DNA of 64,000 nt from Rheinheimera pacifica (GTDB taxonomy: Bacteria > Pseudomonadota > Gammaproteobacteria > Enterobacterales > Alteromonadaceae): positions 1 through 64,000 of the forward strand of contig NZ_JANUEM010000005.1 in NCBI RefSeq assembly GCF_024809855.1. Direction: 5' to 3'. How positions within the stretch are numbered: the stretch's first letter is position 1; each line of letters opens with the position of its first letter. The position numbers and the translations under genes are program-made. Below the pieces are notes generated by a model that saw only the letters and a list, made by a program, of their open reading frames with translations, made no database searches and was not told where the DNA came from. This document shows, piece after piece, positions 40,770 through 50,369 of this stretch.

Positions 40770-42119
40770 TTAGTAGGTCAGCTTTGGCCGGTGGGAAGTG
40801 CTTTCTGCTGCGACACTGTTTTGGGCTGGCGGCTGCTCCGGCTGATATAGTTTGTATATCGATATAGCCGAGACAATGCCAGCCAGAGCATAGAATAAGT
40901 CAAAATAGGCCAAACTAACATTAGCGCCGGTAACACAAAAACCTATCAGGGATAATGATATTGCCGAGCTGAGTTTTTCGCACCAGAGCTGTTGATATTT
41001 TTTGGCTTTTAACCGGCTACTTCGGTTTACCCACAACATGCTCATCAAAATCATCAGGAAGATGCTCAGGCCAACATAGCCGTGGTCACCCAATACCTGA
41101 AAATAAATATTATGTGCGGCTTTAGGGGCTGAACCTTCGGGGATCTCCGGTGTTTCAATCGGACCAAAAAATGGTGTAAAAGGTGCATAGCTGTGCCAGA
41201 CCAAATGGTCTGTTGCGCCCATAAAACCGGCACCTGTAATAGGGTGGTCGCGCGCTATCATAACTGCAATTTTCCAGGCCCATAACCTGCCGATAAAAGA
41301 GGCATCATCTGTGGATGCGGTTTCAATAGTGCTTTGTCTTTCCCGCCAGTGCTCCGGTGTTGATTGGTAAGCTGTGGGCAAAATGATAATAGCTAACAAG
41401 GCCCAAAGTAGTTTACGTTTAGATTTCCACCAGAAAGCTAATGCCAGTATTGTCAGGCCAATAAAACCACCGCGCGAACCCGTGCCAACAATAGCCAGAA
41501 TGTTCATTAGCAACAGGCCCCATAAACCCAGTTTTAAGTAATAATGCCGGGTGGCGTAGATCAGATAAACAATCAATGGAATACACATATTAACCGCAAC
41601 GGCAAAATCGTTGCGATCGCGGATGGCGCCCGCACGGCCTGTAACCATGTGGCCACCACCTGACAAGATAAACTTAACCGATTCCATGGCTGCATAGGAT
41701 GAAATAGCCAGCACAATGGCCCATATCAGGGTATCAATATGTAATTTTTTATTAATAATCAGAGAGATAAAGAAGTAAAAAATTAATACCTTAATAAACT
41801 GTTGCCAATAGTCAGTGGCGTACGTTGAGATACTGTGCAAGCTGGTAAAAGAGGTGATTAATGTCCAGATGCCAAATAGCAAAATCCAGAAACTTATTGA
41901 GTTAAAAGCAAATGTCTTGCGCTTTTGCACCACTATATAAGAGATAACCGTAACCAGCACTATAGTCAGGTTAAGCCGGAAACTGCTGGAAAAACCAAAC
42001 GCCCAGTTTGCCGGAGCCATCAGTGAGATCCAAGCCCAGGATGCAATACCCAAAAATGGCCGCTTAAAACAGAAATAAATCGCGACAAATAAAAACAGAA
42101 CCAATAATAAATCGCGCAT
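40770..42119 (-). CDS. O-antigen ligase/Wzy-like protein, exosortase A system-associated
   Basis: A polytopic membrane protein of 449 residues, matching the putative O-glycosylation ligase of XrtA loci (TIGR03097 type). It opens MRDLLLVLFLFVAIYFCFKRP, has GTGSRGGFIGLTILALAFWW typical of Wzy/WaaL proteins, and a large periplasmic loop (AHNIYFQVLGDHGYVGL holds a conserved His). It should polymerise the repeat unit or ligate glycan to an acceptor, perhaps PEP-CTERM proteins. It starts one base inside the stop of the 27-residue ORF and ends the core operon. Confidence 0.88.
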   Translation of the reverse strand: MRDLLLVLFLFVAIYFCFKRPFLGIASWAWISLMAPANWAFGFSSSFRLNLTIVLVTVISYIVVQKRKTFAFNSISFWILLFGIWTLITSFTSLHSISTYATDYWQQFIKVLIFYFFISLIINKKLHIDTLIWAIVLAISSYAAMESVKFILSGGGHMVTGRAGAIRDRNDFAVAVNMCIPLIVYLIYATRHYYLKLGLWGLLLMNILAIVGTGSRGGFIGLTILALAFWWKSKRKLLWALLAIIILPTAYQSTPEHWRERQSTIETASTDDASFIGRLWAWKIAVMIARDHPITGAGFMGATDHLVWHSYAPFTPFFGPIETPEIPEGSAPKAAHNIYFQVLGDHGYVGLSIFLMILMSMLWVNRSSRLKAKKYQQLWCEKLSSAISLSLIGFCVTGANVSLAYFDLFYALAGIVSAISIYKLYQPEQPPAQNSVAAESTSHRPKLTY

Positions 42120-42202
42120 CAGCTTTTATCCTGCCTGTCAGCCCAATACAGCAGATAGCACACCGCGATGATGGCAGTTAACAGATACAAGCTATCTATC
42201 AT
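42119..42202 (-). CDS. Small single-pass membrane protein, 27 residues
   Basis: An unlisted short ORF that exactly fills the gap between the CapK-like and ligase-like genes. Its ATG overlaps the upstream stop (ATGA) and its TGA overlaps the downstream start (TGATG). The product starts MIDSLYLLTAIIAVCYLLYW and ends in a charged tail (ADRQDKS): one hydrophobic helix and a soluble C-terminus. AAGG lies ten bases upstream of its start, and its own 3' end supplies CAGGA for the ligase gene. It could be a real small subunit or a translated coupling leader. I know no family for it. Confidence 0.6.
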   Translation of the reverse strand: MIDSLYLLTAIIAVCYLLYWADRQDKS

Positions 42203-43557
42203 ACCGCTGTTACCTTGCTGATAACGTAGCGATACTTGCCTGACTTTTCTGGTTTTATTTCGCTACACTGTTGCACATCAATGTCCACATTTTGTCCCAG
42301 CCTGGCTTTTAGGCCACTACTGATTTGCTGGTGTACTTCAGCAGGGAGTTCTCCCTGCTGCCATACCACCTGCACCGATGTCAGGCTGAGTGATTCCTGC
42401 ACTATTTTAAAGGCTTTTATACCACTAATATCGCGCAGAATATAAATCAGTGCCAGGCCGTGCATCATAGTGCCGTCTGCAGCTTTAACAAAATCGGTAC
42501 TGCGCCCTTCAATTGATTCCAGCAGTGGCAAACTGCGGCCACAACAGCAACGTTCTGTCGCAATAGTGCCAACATCGCCTGTACGGTAGCGCACAAAAGG
42601 GAACTCAGACGTTGCCAGATGGGTTATCACTATTTCTCCGGCTTGCCCGGCAGGCAGTACCTGGCCCTGAGCATCAACTATTTCTACAATGATGTCTTCG
42701 TAGGATAAGTGCATACCGCCGTGCGGGCACTGATGGGCAATAAAACCGGCATCGCGGCCACCATAGCCGTTGGCTACCGGCGCACCAAATACGGTGCTTA
42801 TTAACTCACGCTGATAAGGGTAGAGCCGCTCAGAGGTAACAAAAACCACTTTAATACCCAGGTTGTTCATGGCAATGCCGTGGCGCTGTGCCGTTTGTGC
42901 CAGCAAGTGGTAAACCGACGGATAGCCAAACAGCATACGGGGTTTAACATCGCGTATTTGCTGTAAAAAGCTTAGTAGTTTCTCTTCAGTTAAATCAAAC
43001 GCCGGTACCAGTTTTGAGCGAAACAGCCGGTCGCGCCAGATACGGGCTTTGTCCTGGGCATTAAGCTCAATGGGTGAGCCCCAGGCAACAATTTCTTTGT
43101 CACCAATATCCACACCCCACCAGCGTGTTGCCCGCCATTTGGCTGCTACATCGTGTGATACCCGTTCGTTGCCGAGTAAAAAAATCAGGGGCTGCCCACT
43201 GGAGCCGCCGGTATTAAAGCGTTTCAGCTCACCGGCGTTGCCCGCTTTTAACTCAGTAAAATGCTCGCTTACCAGCGCTTTAGTTAAAAATGGTAATTTG
43301 CTTAATTCGGCCGCAGTTTGAATATCATCAGGTGTAAGACCGTGTTGTTGCATCAGATTACGGTAATAGGGCACCTGCTGGTAAAGTTGGGTAATAAAGC
43401 GCTGCAGATTGTGGTTTTGCAGTTGCTGCAGTTTTTCCGCTGCTAACCACTGGCTTTGTTCTAACTGACGGCGGCGGCGTACGCTGTCATGCTTTTTAAA
43501 AAATTCCTGCAACGGAAAAATAACAGCTGAGATAAATCGGGTATAAAGCGCTGTCAT
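42199..43557 (-). CDS. CapK/PaaK-like adenylate-forming ligase
   Basis: A 452-residue protein of the phenylacetate-CoA ligase/CapK family. The nucleotide loop is FNTGGSSGQPLIFLLGNE, followed by WGSPIELNAQDK, YGGRDAGFIAHQCP and YRTGDVGTI. It has a Cys pair (ERCCCGRS) before the C-terminal domain, as in many CapK-like proteins. Such enzymes in capsule loci probably activate an acid for glycan decoration. It overlaps the glycosyltransferase upstream (ATGA) and the small ORF downstream. Confidence 0.88.
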   Translation of the reverse strand: MTALYTRFISAVIFPLQEFFKKHDSVRRRRQLEQSQWLAAEKLQQLQNHNLQRFITQLYQQVPYYRNLMQQHGLTPDDIQTAAELSKLPFLTKALVSEHFTELKAGNAGELKRFNTGGSSGQPLIFLLGNERVSHDVAAKWRATRWWGVDIGDKEIVAWGSPIELNAQDKARIWRDRLFRSKLVPAFDLTEEKLLSFLQQIRDVKPRMLFGYPSVYHLLAQTAQRHGIAMNNLGIKVVFVTSERLYPYQRELISTVFGAPVANGYGGRDAGFIAHQCPHGGMHLSYEDIIVEIVDAQGQVLPAGQAGEIVITHLATSEFPFVRYRTGDVGTIATERCCCGRSLPLLESIEGRSTDFVKAADGTMMHGLALIYILRDISGIKAFKIVQESLSLTSVQVVWQQGELPAEVHQQISSGLKARLGQNVDIDVQQCSEIKPEKSGKYRYVISKVTAV

Positions 43558-44663
43558 GCCTGATGCTCCATGGCACGTATTGCCGTATTGTAATGTCCGG
43601 CCAGTTGGCTGCCGACAATGTGCCAGTGGAAGCGGCCGCTGTTTAGCAGGCCATTTTGCACTAAATGCTGGCGTAATGCCGGAGAAGTCAGCAGTTGTTG
43701 TGCATACGTAAACATAGCCTGATAATCGCCCGGCTCTGTTAGCAGAGCGTCAGTTTTATCGGTTACTAAACGAGGAATACCGCCGACGTTGGTGCTTATT
43801 ACCGGTACTCCGCAGGCCATGGCTTCAATAACCGAATTAGGGGAGTTATCAACCAGGCTGCTGTTTAGCATAATATCGGCACTGCGGTACAGTTTGGCCA
43901 TTTGTGTTGTGTCCAGCCTACCGGCAAAGTGTACCGCCCGGGTTAGGCCGCTTTGTTGCACCTGTTGTTGCAATTGTGCTAGCAAAGGGCCGGTACCGGC
44001 AATGGTTAACGTTGCCTGTGGATACTGCTGATAAACCAGTTCAAAGGCTTTTACTGCCGTAGCCACATCGTAAATGGCTTCCAGATTACGGGTAACAATA
44101 AAGTGCGGTGCTGTTACCGGCGCTGTGCTGGCTGCAGCGGCCGGATAAAACAACGTATGGTCAAGAATATTGGGTACTATCGCAGATGGCTGATCATAGC
44201 TGGCAAATACCTGCTGTAAAAAAACAGATGGTACCAGCACGGCACTGGCCCGGCGCAGTGAGAAATGCACTTTGCGCCAACTGGCGGCAAAAAATGTTTC
44301 GGCGTGTCCGCCACGGTAATTTACAATAACCGGTGTGCGCCGCAGATAGCTTATCCAGATAGCGGGTGCAGCAAACAAATGCCATGACCAGCCAGAGTTA
44401 GCCATAATATGTACTACCTGTGCTCTCCCAACGGCCTGATACAGGCTAATAATATAAGGTATCAGCCTGAACAGGGCTCGCAGCCCCGCAATACGGCAGA
44501 CAAATGCCGGGCGGTACGGTGCGTTTACCGCAACCAGCTCAACGCTGGCACCATCTTGCTGCAGCAGTGCTTTGAGTTGCCGGGTTTGGTTTGCCATGCC
44601 TCCGGCAGGCGGCGGGATAGGACCAACAAGGCATATATGTAAGTTGCTTACACTATCAGACAC
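43554..44663 (-). CDS. Family 4 glycosyltransferase
   Basis: A 369-residue GT-B enzyme. CLVGPIPPPAGGMANQTRQL at the N-terminus, and the donor-binding region NSSLVDNSPNSVIEAMACGVPVI with the E-x7-E spacing, are typical of GT4. I chose a GTG start at 44663, eight bases inside the preceding gene, after a GGGG run; an ATG five codons upstream (44678) is an alternative without a better site. It adds one sugar of the repeat unit. Confidence 0.85.
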   Translation of the reverse strand: MSDSVSNLHICLVGPIPPPAGGMANQTRQLKALLQQDGASVELVAVNAPYRPAFVCRIAGLRALFRLIPYIISLYQAVGRAQVVHIMANSGWSWHLFAAPAIWISYLRRTPVIVNYRGGHAETFFAASWRKVHFSLRRASAVLVPSVFLQQVFASYDQPSAIVPNILDHTLFYPAAAASTAPVTAPHFIVTRNLEAIYDVATAVKAFELVYQQYPQATLTIAGTGPLLAQLQQQVQQSGLTRAVHFAGRLDTTQMAKLYRSADIMLNSSLVDNSPNSVIEAMACGVPVISTNVGGIPRLVTDKTDALLTEPGDYQAMFTYAQQLLTSPALRQHLVQNGLLNSGRFHWHIVGSQLAGHYNTAIRAMEHQA

Positions 44664-45861
44664 GAGCCAGCCCCGCATAAACATCTGCATAACGGCCCAC
44701 AGATACCGCCCAGTTGCGTTCTGTCTGAACATAGTGCAGTGCATTATCAATAATGCTGTCGTTGGTGCTGAAATTTTTTAGTGCTCTGACCGCTTGCTCG
44801 GCCAGATCATCAATATTATCGCGCTGAAATAACCAGCCGGTTCTGGCGTGTTCAATCAGCTCTAAATGGCCGCCCACATCAGATGCCAGCAGCATCATAC
44901 CTTGTGCCATTGCTTCCAGCGGTTTTAATGGTGTTACCAACTCTGTTAAGCGCATGGCTTTACGCGGATACACCAATAAATCGACCAGGCTGTAATATTG
45001 CATCACATCGCGGTGTGCCACCCGGCCAGGCATAATTACAGCGTCTTCAAGCTGAAGCTCGCTAACCAACTGCTGCAATGCTTCGTGTTGTGGCCCGCCG
45101 CCAACGAGTAACAACATGGCATCCGGCACTTTTTGCCTGATCAGGGGCAGAGCTTTAATCAAAAGATCCAAGCCTTCATAGGCGTAAAACGATCCAAGAA
45201 AGCCCAGTACTGGCTTATTTTGCAGCTTAAACTGTAACTCAAGCGCGTTGTTTTTTTCACGAATAAGCTGAAACTGCTCAGGGTCTACTGCATTAGGGAT
45301 CACCGTTATTTTTTCTGCGTTGATACCCCGGCTAACTAAATCCTGTCTCAGGCCTTCGCAAATAGTGGTAACAGCATCTGCTTTTTCCGCCACGTGGGTT
45401 TCCAGCGATTGCGTCATGTTATAACGCAGATCACCTTCTATGCAGGTACCATGGTCAACTGCGGCATCTTCCCAAAACGCACGTATTTCATATACTACCG
45501 GCAGTTTGGCTTTCTTGGCTGCCCACAATGCAGCCAGGCCGTTTAATGCCGGTGAGTGTGCGTGCAGTATGTCGGGTTTCTCCAGGCTGATAATTTCTAA
45601 GATGCGCTTTTTCAGCGCCAGTACCACAGCCAGCTCTTTTAATACCGGTAAACTCCAAAACCAGCTGCTATAAGGCAAAGTACGGTAAAAGCTGAAGCCT
45701 TCGGCTTGTTCAGTACCTTGCTCTTCGGTTGGGTGTTTCGGGCTGGTTACATGGCATGTTTGGTAGCCGAGTTTACGTTGCTGCTGCAAAATAGCGCGTG
45801 AGCGAAACGTATAACCACTATGTAATGGCAAAGAATGATCAAAAATATGCAGGATCTTCAT
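44656..45861 (-). CDS. Glycosyltransferase, exosortase A-associated (TIGR04063 type)
   Basis: A 401-residue GT4 enzyme. The opening MKILHIFDHSLPLHSGYTFR is characteristic of the exosortase-associated family. Later motifs are AHSPALNGLAALWAAK, VIPNAVDPEQF, and the donor site PLKPLEAMAQGMMLLASDVGG. Its ATG overlaps the stop of the amidotransferase gene (ATGA). Confidence 0.9.
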   Translation of the reverse strand: MKILHIFDHSLPLHSGYTFRSRAILQQQRKLGYQTCHVTSPKHPTEEQGTEQAEGFSFYRTLPYSSWFWSLPVLKELAVVLALKKRILEIISLEKPDILHAHSPALNGLAALWAAKKAKLPVVYEIRAFWEDAAVDHGTCIEGDLRYNMTQSLETHVAEKADAVTTICEGLRQDLVSRGINAEKITVIPNAVDPEQFQLIREKNNALELQFKLQNKPVLGFLGSFYAYEGLDLLIKALPLIRQKVPDAMLLLVGGGPQHEALQQLVSELQLEDAVIMPGRVAHRDVMQYYSLVDLLVYPRKAMRLTELVTPLKPLEAMAQGMMLLASDVGGHLELIEHARTGWLFQRDNIDDLAEQAVRALKNFSTNDSIIDNALHYVQTERNWAVSVGRYADVYAGLARV

Positions 45862-47753
45862 TTGTTGTTGCGCTCCAGAAACGCTGAAAACATCAGCAGT
45901 GTCCATAGCGCTGCGCTGTTATCCTTCAGTGCGCGTTTATGATCGTCAATCAGCTGTTTTAACTCGGCAACATTAAAGTAGCCGCTGTTAATCATTACGT
46001 CGGACAACAATTTATCCTGCAGCTTTTGCTGCAATGGCCCGCGAAACCATTCAGCCAGCGGAACGGCAAAGCCCATTTTTTTACGATACAGCACATCATG
46101 CGGTAAATGCGGTTCGAGGGCTTTTTTCAGCGAGAACTTACCGACGCCATTTTGCAAATTAGCACCTGATTCAGCGGTAAAAGCCCACTCGACAAATTTG
46201 TGATCTAAAAACGGCACCCGTACTTCAAGTGAGTGTGCCATTGAAGCACGGTCTACTTTAGTTAAAATATCGCCCACCAGATAGGTTTTCATATCCAGAT
46301 ACTGGGCTATTTTCATCGGGTCCAGATGTTGTACTTTGCTACCGTAACGGCGAAATACTTCCAGTGAGCTATAACCGTTAAGGCGCTGCTTAAACGCTGG
46401 TGAAAATAGCCTGTCGCGCTGATCCTGGCGCAAAATAGCAATAGAGTTGTGGTAGCCGGCAACAGTGTCCATTGCCAATGACTGAAAGGTGGTTTTTGCG
46501 CGTAAAAAGCGCGGAGCCCAATCCAGTTTAGGGTAAATTTTACCCAGCAAGCCGAAAACAGGTTTTCTTATTGCCAGTGGCAAGCAGTTACGAAACCGCT
46601 CTTCATTCAGATGCAGCTTATAGCGGCGGTAGCCGGCAAACAGCTCGTCGGCACCATCACCGCTTAATGCCACCGTAACATGCTGACGGGCCATCTGGCA
46701 CACACGATAGGTAGGTATTGCTGAGCTATCAGCATAAGGCTCGTCGTACAAATCTGCCAGTTGGTCCAGTAGTTCAAAATCATTCTGGCTAACGATATTT
46801 TCATGGTGGTTAGTGTTATAACGCGTGGCAACCTGACGGGCAAATTCGGTTTCATTAAATTGCGGGCTGTCAAAACCAATAGAGCAGGTATTAACCGGAT
46901 CTTTTTGCAGGCCGGCCATCATGGCGACAACGGCGCTTGAATCGACACCGCCGGATAAAAAGGCTCCCAGCGGCACTTCTGCTACCAGACGAATATCAAC
47001 TGCTTCACGAAACCGCGTGATCAGCTCTGCGCTTAGCTCCTGCTCTGTTACGGCAGTTTGCCACTGCGTCGGGACATCCCAGTACTGTTTGGGCTCGCTA
47101 AGCTGTGTCTGGCCGTGTTGCAACAACAAGATATGGCCCGGCGCTAGCTTATAGCTGTGTTGGTAAATAGTATAAGGCTCTGGAATATAGCCAAAGCTGA
47201 AATAGTCTTCGATAGTGCTGTCGCGCAGCGTGGTAACAAAATCCGGATGGTTGCGCAGTACTTTAAGTTCTGAGCCAAAAATAAACTGGCCATCATCAAG
47301 CAGCGAGTAAAACAGTGGTTTAATACCAAGACGGTCGCGGGCCAAAAACAGGCACTGACGGCTGTTATCCCAGATAGCAAAAGCGAACATACCGCGCAGG
47401 TGATGCACGCAGTCTTCACCCCATTCGAGCCAGGCATTGAGGATAGTTTCGGTATCACCGTTGGTATTAAACTGATAGCCCTTACCAAGCAGCTCCTGAC
47501 GCAGTTCACGGTAATTGTAGATTTCACCGTTAAACACGATACAGGCCTGTGCATTGGCGCTTTGCATGGGCTGCGGGCTACCGGCAATATCGATAATGGA
47601 TAACCGGCGGTGTGCCAGGCCAACTGTTGGCTGAAAAAAGTAGTCTCCGGCGTCCGGCCCGCGGTGCCACTGGCTATCGTTCATTTTAGCCAGAACTTGC
47701 GACTCAGGCGTGGCCTGGGTTTTCAGCTGATAAATTCCTGCTATACCACACAT
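45858..47753 (-). CDS. XrtA/PEP-CTERM system amidotransferase (asparagine synthase family)
   Basis: A 631-residue class II glutamine amidotransferase. It begins MCGIAGIYQ with the catalytic Cys2, has HRGPDAGDYF and NGEIYNY, and a C-terminal synthetase domain with FLSGGVDSSAVVAMMAG and ALSGDGADELFAGYRRY. It should use glutamine nitrogen to amidate a carboxylate, perhaps a uronic acid of the polymer. This type (TIGR03108) is a standard XrtA-locus gene. It lies two bases after the next glycosyltransferase gene. Confidence 0.93.
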   Translation of the reverse strand: MCGIAGIYQLKTQATPESQVLAKMNDSQWHRGPDAGDYFFQPTVGLAHRRLSIIDIAGSPQPMQSANAQACIVFNGEIYNYRELRQELLGKGYQFNTNGDTETILNAWLEWGEDCVHHLRGMFAFAIWDNSRQCLFLARDRLGIKPLFYSLLDDGQFIFGSELKVLRNHPDFVTTLRDSTIEDYFSFGYIPEPYTIYQHSYKLAPGHILLLQHGQTQLSEPKQYWDVPTQWQTAVTEQELSAELITRFREAVDIRLVAEVPLGAFLSGGVDSSAVVAMMAGLQKDPVNTCSIGFDSPQFNETEFARQVATRYNTNHHENIVSQNDFELLDQLADLYDEPYADSSAIPTYRVCQMARQHVTVALSGDGADELFAGYRRYKLHLNEERFRNCLPLAIRKPVFGLLGKIYPKLDWAPRFLRAKTTFQSLAMDTVAGYHNSIAILRQDQRDRLFSPAFKQRLNGYSSLEVFRRYGSKVQHLDPMKIAQYLDMKTYLVGDILTKVDRASMAHSLEVRVPFLDHKFVEWAFTAESGANLQNGVGKFSLKKALEPHLPHDVLYRKKMGFAVPLAEWFRGPLQQKLQDKLLSDVMINSGYFNVAELKQLIDDHKRALKDNSAALWTLLMFSAFLERNNK

Positions 47754-47755
47754 GG

Positions 47756-48913
47756 TTAACTCTGCATCCTTGTCATTTCATAAAGCTTTTGATATCGCTG
47801 TACCATCGTATCTATACTAAAGTTCTGATGGCAATGGTTTTTTACCAAATCTGCGTCATAAGCCAGCGCTTCGCGCTGTTGCAGATAGCGTAGCATGGCG
47901 TTCGATAACTGCTGCGGGTTATCTGAATCTACCAGGTTTGTCTTAAGTAGTGCCGCAGGCAGTAAATCCGGGTTGCCACCCACTGCGGTGGCAATAACTG
48001 GTGTACCGGCCGCCATGGCTTCGAGCAAAGTATTAGAAATACCTTCTGCCAGCGAGGGCAGCACAAATACATCGAAGCGCTGCATGAGCTGTGGAATATC
48101 CTGCCGGTTGCCGGTAAATACCACCTGTTCGCCTAGTTGTAAGGTATCGCGCAGTTGTTCCAGCTTTTGCCGACAGGGGCCGTCACCGACAATAATCAAT
48201 GCACTTTCTGAGCGGTACTGCGGATATTGCTGTAGCAATAAACTGTAAGCTTGCAGCAGCAATGCCTGATTTTTAACACTGGCCAGGCGGCCCACTGTGG
48301 CAAACGCAATGGGAGCTGGCGAAGTAGTGCCAGGCGGCAGAGTAAGCTCTGCCGGTGTAGCATTGGCATACTTAGCGGTTTCTACACCGTTGCAAATGCG
48401 TTCAACCCGGTTTTTGTCTAATTTAATAATGTCAGTCAGATAATGTTCCGCTTCAGATGACAAACAAATAAAGCGCTGAACAAAGCCTTTAAATATACGG
48501 CGTATCAGGCGGTTTTTTTTATTACAGCCGCCAATGTCATGGCTGTCCCAGCCGTGCTCTCCATGCAAACGCAGGGGTACTTTACGCCACCAACCGACAA
48601 CCTGCAGTTCCAGTGTTGCCAGGTTCCGGCTATGCAGTATGTCCGGCTGCAGGTTCTGTAACAGTATATTTAACCGGCTGAATGTCCCCCAGTCATGGCC
48701 TTCGGCTTTGTTCAGACAGTACAGTTCGGCATTATTTGTTTTTATACGTTTAACAAACTGCGGGTCGTGGCCGATTAGCGTAATAATACTGTGGCGGAAT
48801 TTGTCCTGTGGCAGATGGTTGATCAGGTTAACCAGGCCATTTTCCAGGCCGCCGGTGCTAAAGTGCCAGACAAGATGGGCAATATGTACGGGCTGTTGCT
48901 GACGCTCAGTCAT
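47756..48913 (-). CDS. Glycosyltransferase, exosortase A-associated (TIGR03088 type)
   Basis: A 385-residue GT4 enzyme. HIAHLVWHFSTGGLENGLVN at the start, LHGEHGWDSHD and the donor motif PSLAEGISNTLLEAMAAGTPVI fit the family. The ATG at 48913 has GGAGACCAGG just upstream and lies eight bases inside xrtA. Further open codons upstream run back into xrtA and lack a site. Confidence 0.9.
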   Translation of the reverse strand: MTERQQQPVHIAHLVWHFSTGGLENGLVNLINHLPQDKFRHSIITLIGHDPQFVKRIKTNNAELYCLNKAEGHDWGTFSRLNILLQNLQPDILHSRNLATLELQVVGWWRKVPLRLHGEHGWDSHDIGGCNKKNRLIRRIFKGFVQRFICLSSEAEHYLTDIIKLDKNRVERICNGVETAKYANATPAELTLPPGTTSPAPIAFATVGRLASVKNQALLLQAYSLLLQQYPQYRSESALIIVGDGPCRQKLEQLRDTLQLGEQVVFTGNRQDIPQLMQRFDVFVLPSLAEGISNTLLEAMAAGTPVIATAVGGNPDLLPAALLKTNLVDSDNPQQLSNAMLRYLQQREALAYDADLVKNHCHQNFSIDTMVQRYQKLYEMTRMQS

Positions 48914-50369
48914 CCTGGTCTCCGTCAACGGCCTGATCAGTACCGGTGTGGGTTTGTGACAACAGGGCTGCGGCTTGTTGTAACACTGCCAGATTTTGCT
49001 CTGAGGCCTTACCATTTACTGATACCGCAAAAATATAGGCGGTGGACTGATCATCAGCCAGGTAACTTAATGCCTGGCGTACTTTTACTTCCAGTTCGGG
49101 TACTACCCGTTGTTCGTCAATCTGGTACCAATACAGTACAGTGCGTTGTTCATTTGTCAGGCTTCTTAGCTGCAATATGGCGCTGTCGGTGCCGGTAATG
49201 CGTTTTTGTATCTGCCAGCGTTGTTTATCAAACAGATTATTTTGCCAGTTAATCAGTTCGCCATTTTGCTGCTTATTACCATAACGGGCGGCGAAATACT
49301 CGGTTCCTGCCGTGTCCTGAGTGTGGCTTTGGGCAAGGCTGTCTACAAAATTGATGCCCCAGTTACTTTTTTCTACCGGCTCACTGGTAAGAGGCATGGC
49401 AAGATTTTCTACTGTGGCAGATTCTGTTATGACATTTAGCGATAACCGGTAGCTTAGGGTCATCGCCACAATTGCTGTTGCCAGAATCAACATTGCAGGT
49501 TTGGTTTGTAAGCTAAAATGTTGTTTGCTGCGCCGCTCAAGCTTTTGGACAGGATCTGAAAACTTTGCCCCTAACCAGAAACCTGCCATTAATACCAGGC
49601 CGAAAAATATCCAACCATATAAATAGTGATCAGCACCAAAGCCAAAACGCATATCGGTTTTTTCACCGATATAAACCAGCATAAAAGCACGCACGCCATT
49701 GGCCAGCACAGATAACAAGGCCATAAACACGACAAAACTGATTTGTTTCCAGATTTTGTTGTAGTGCAGGTAAGCAAACAGCGCTGAAATAGCCAGAGAC
49801 GCAATAAGAAAACGTAAGCCTGAACAGGCTTCTGCAACTTCAAATAAACCTACCGGCGTGGCCAGATAAAGCCCCTCCCGGTACACCGGAATACTGACAG
49901 TCTGTAGCATCACTACAGTGAGATCGGCAGTAATGTTCTGTAAAAACGGCGACAACTCTTCGCCAAAAGGTACCAGAAATATCAGATAAGTTATGGCAAA
50001 CCAGTGCAGGCGGCTGTTAGTGCTACCCAAAACAAGCCATAACAGTGCCTGTAACGACATTACGGCTGCAATATGCATTAGCAGGGCAATGTCTGCCGCA
50101 TAGCCAAACAGCCAAATCAGTTGCAGTAATATCAGGCCAAGTGCAGGCAGCCATAGCCAGGAGCCTGGCACTGAAGGTGTAATAAGTGGTGTTTTAGCCC
50201 GGTAAAAAAAATACAGGCAGATGGGCAGAATAAGATAGCAATGATTATAGGTGGCAGAACTGCGCCACACCCGCTCCATATCCAGCCAGGTTGAGCTATA
50301 CAACACCACATAAGCGAGGCCGATAACAGCCACGAACAAAATATTGAGCTGGCGGTTTAACGGAGTCAT
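48906..50369 (-). CDS. xrtA: Exosortase A with fused EpsI domain
   Basis: A 487-residue inner-membrane cysteine transpeptidase that cleaves PEP-CTERM signals. The N-terminal half has about eight membrane helices and the exosortase triad: Cys182 (EVAEACSGLRFL), Arg227 (LANGVRAFML) and His248 (GADHYLYGWIFF). Residues about 280-487 form the EpsI-like periplasmic domain usually fused in XrtA. The ATG at 50369 overlaps the upstream glycosyltransferase stop (ATGA). The likely substrate is the PEP-CTERM protein at 13.2 kb. Confidence 0.95.
   Translation of the reverse strand: MTPLNRQLNILFVAVIGLAYVVLYSSTWLDMERVWRSSATYNHCYLILPICLYFFYRAKTPLITPSVPGSWLWLPALGLILLQLIWLFGYAADIALLMHIAAVMSLQALLWLVLGSTNSRLHWFAITYLIFLVPFGEELSPFLQNITADLTVVMLQTVSIPVYREGLYLATPVGLFEVAEACSGLRFLIASLAISALFAYLHYNKIWKQISFVVFMALLSVLANGVRAFMLVYIGEKTDMRFGFGADHYLYGWIFFGLVLMAGFWLGAKFSDPVQKLERRSKQHFSLQTKPAMLILATAIVAMTLSYRLSLNVITESATVENLAMPLTSEPVEKSNWGINFVDSLAQSHTQDTAGTEYFAARYGNKQQNGELINWQNNLFDKQRWQIQKRITGTDSAILQLRSLTNEQRTVLYWYQIDEQRVVPELEVKVRQALSYLADDQSTAYIFAVSVNGKASEQNLAVLQQAAALLSQTHTGTDQAVDGDQDD

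Noticed and set aside
47144-47623. 159-residue open frame overlapping the amidotransferase gene
   Set aside because: It lies wholly in another frame of a conserved coding region.
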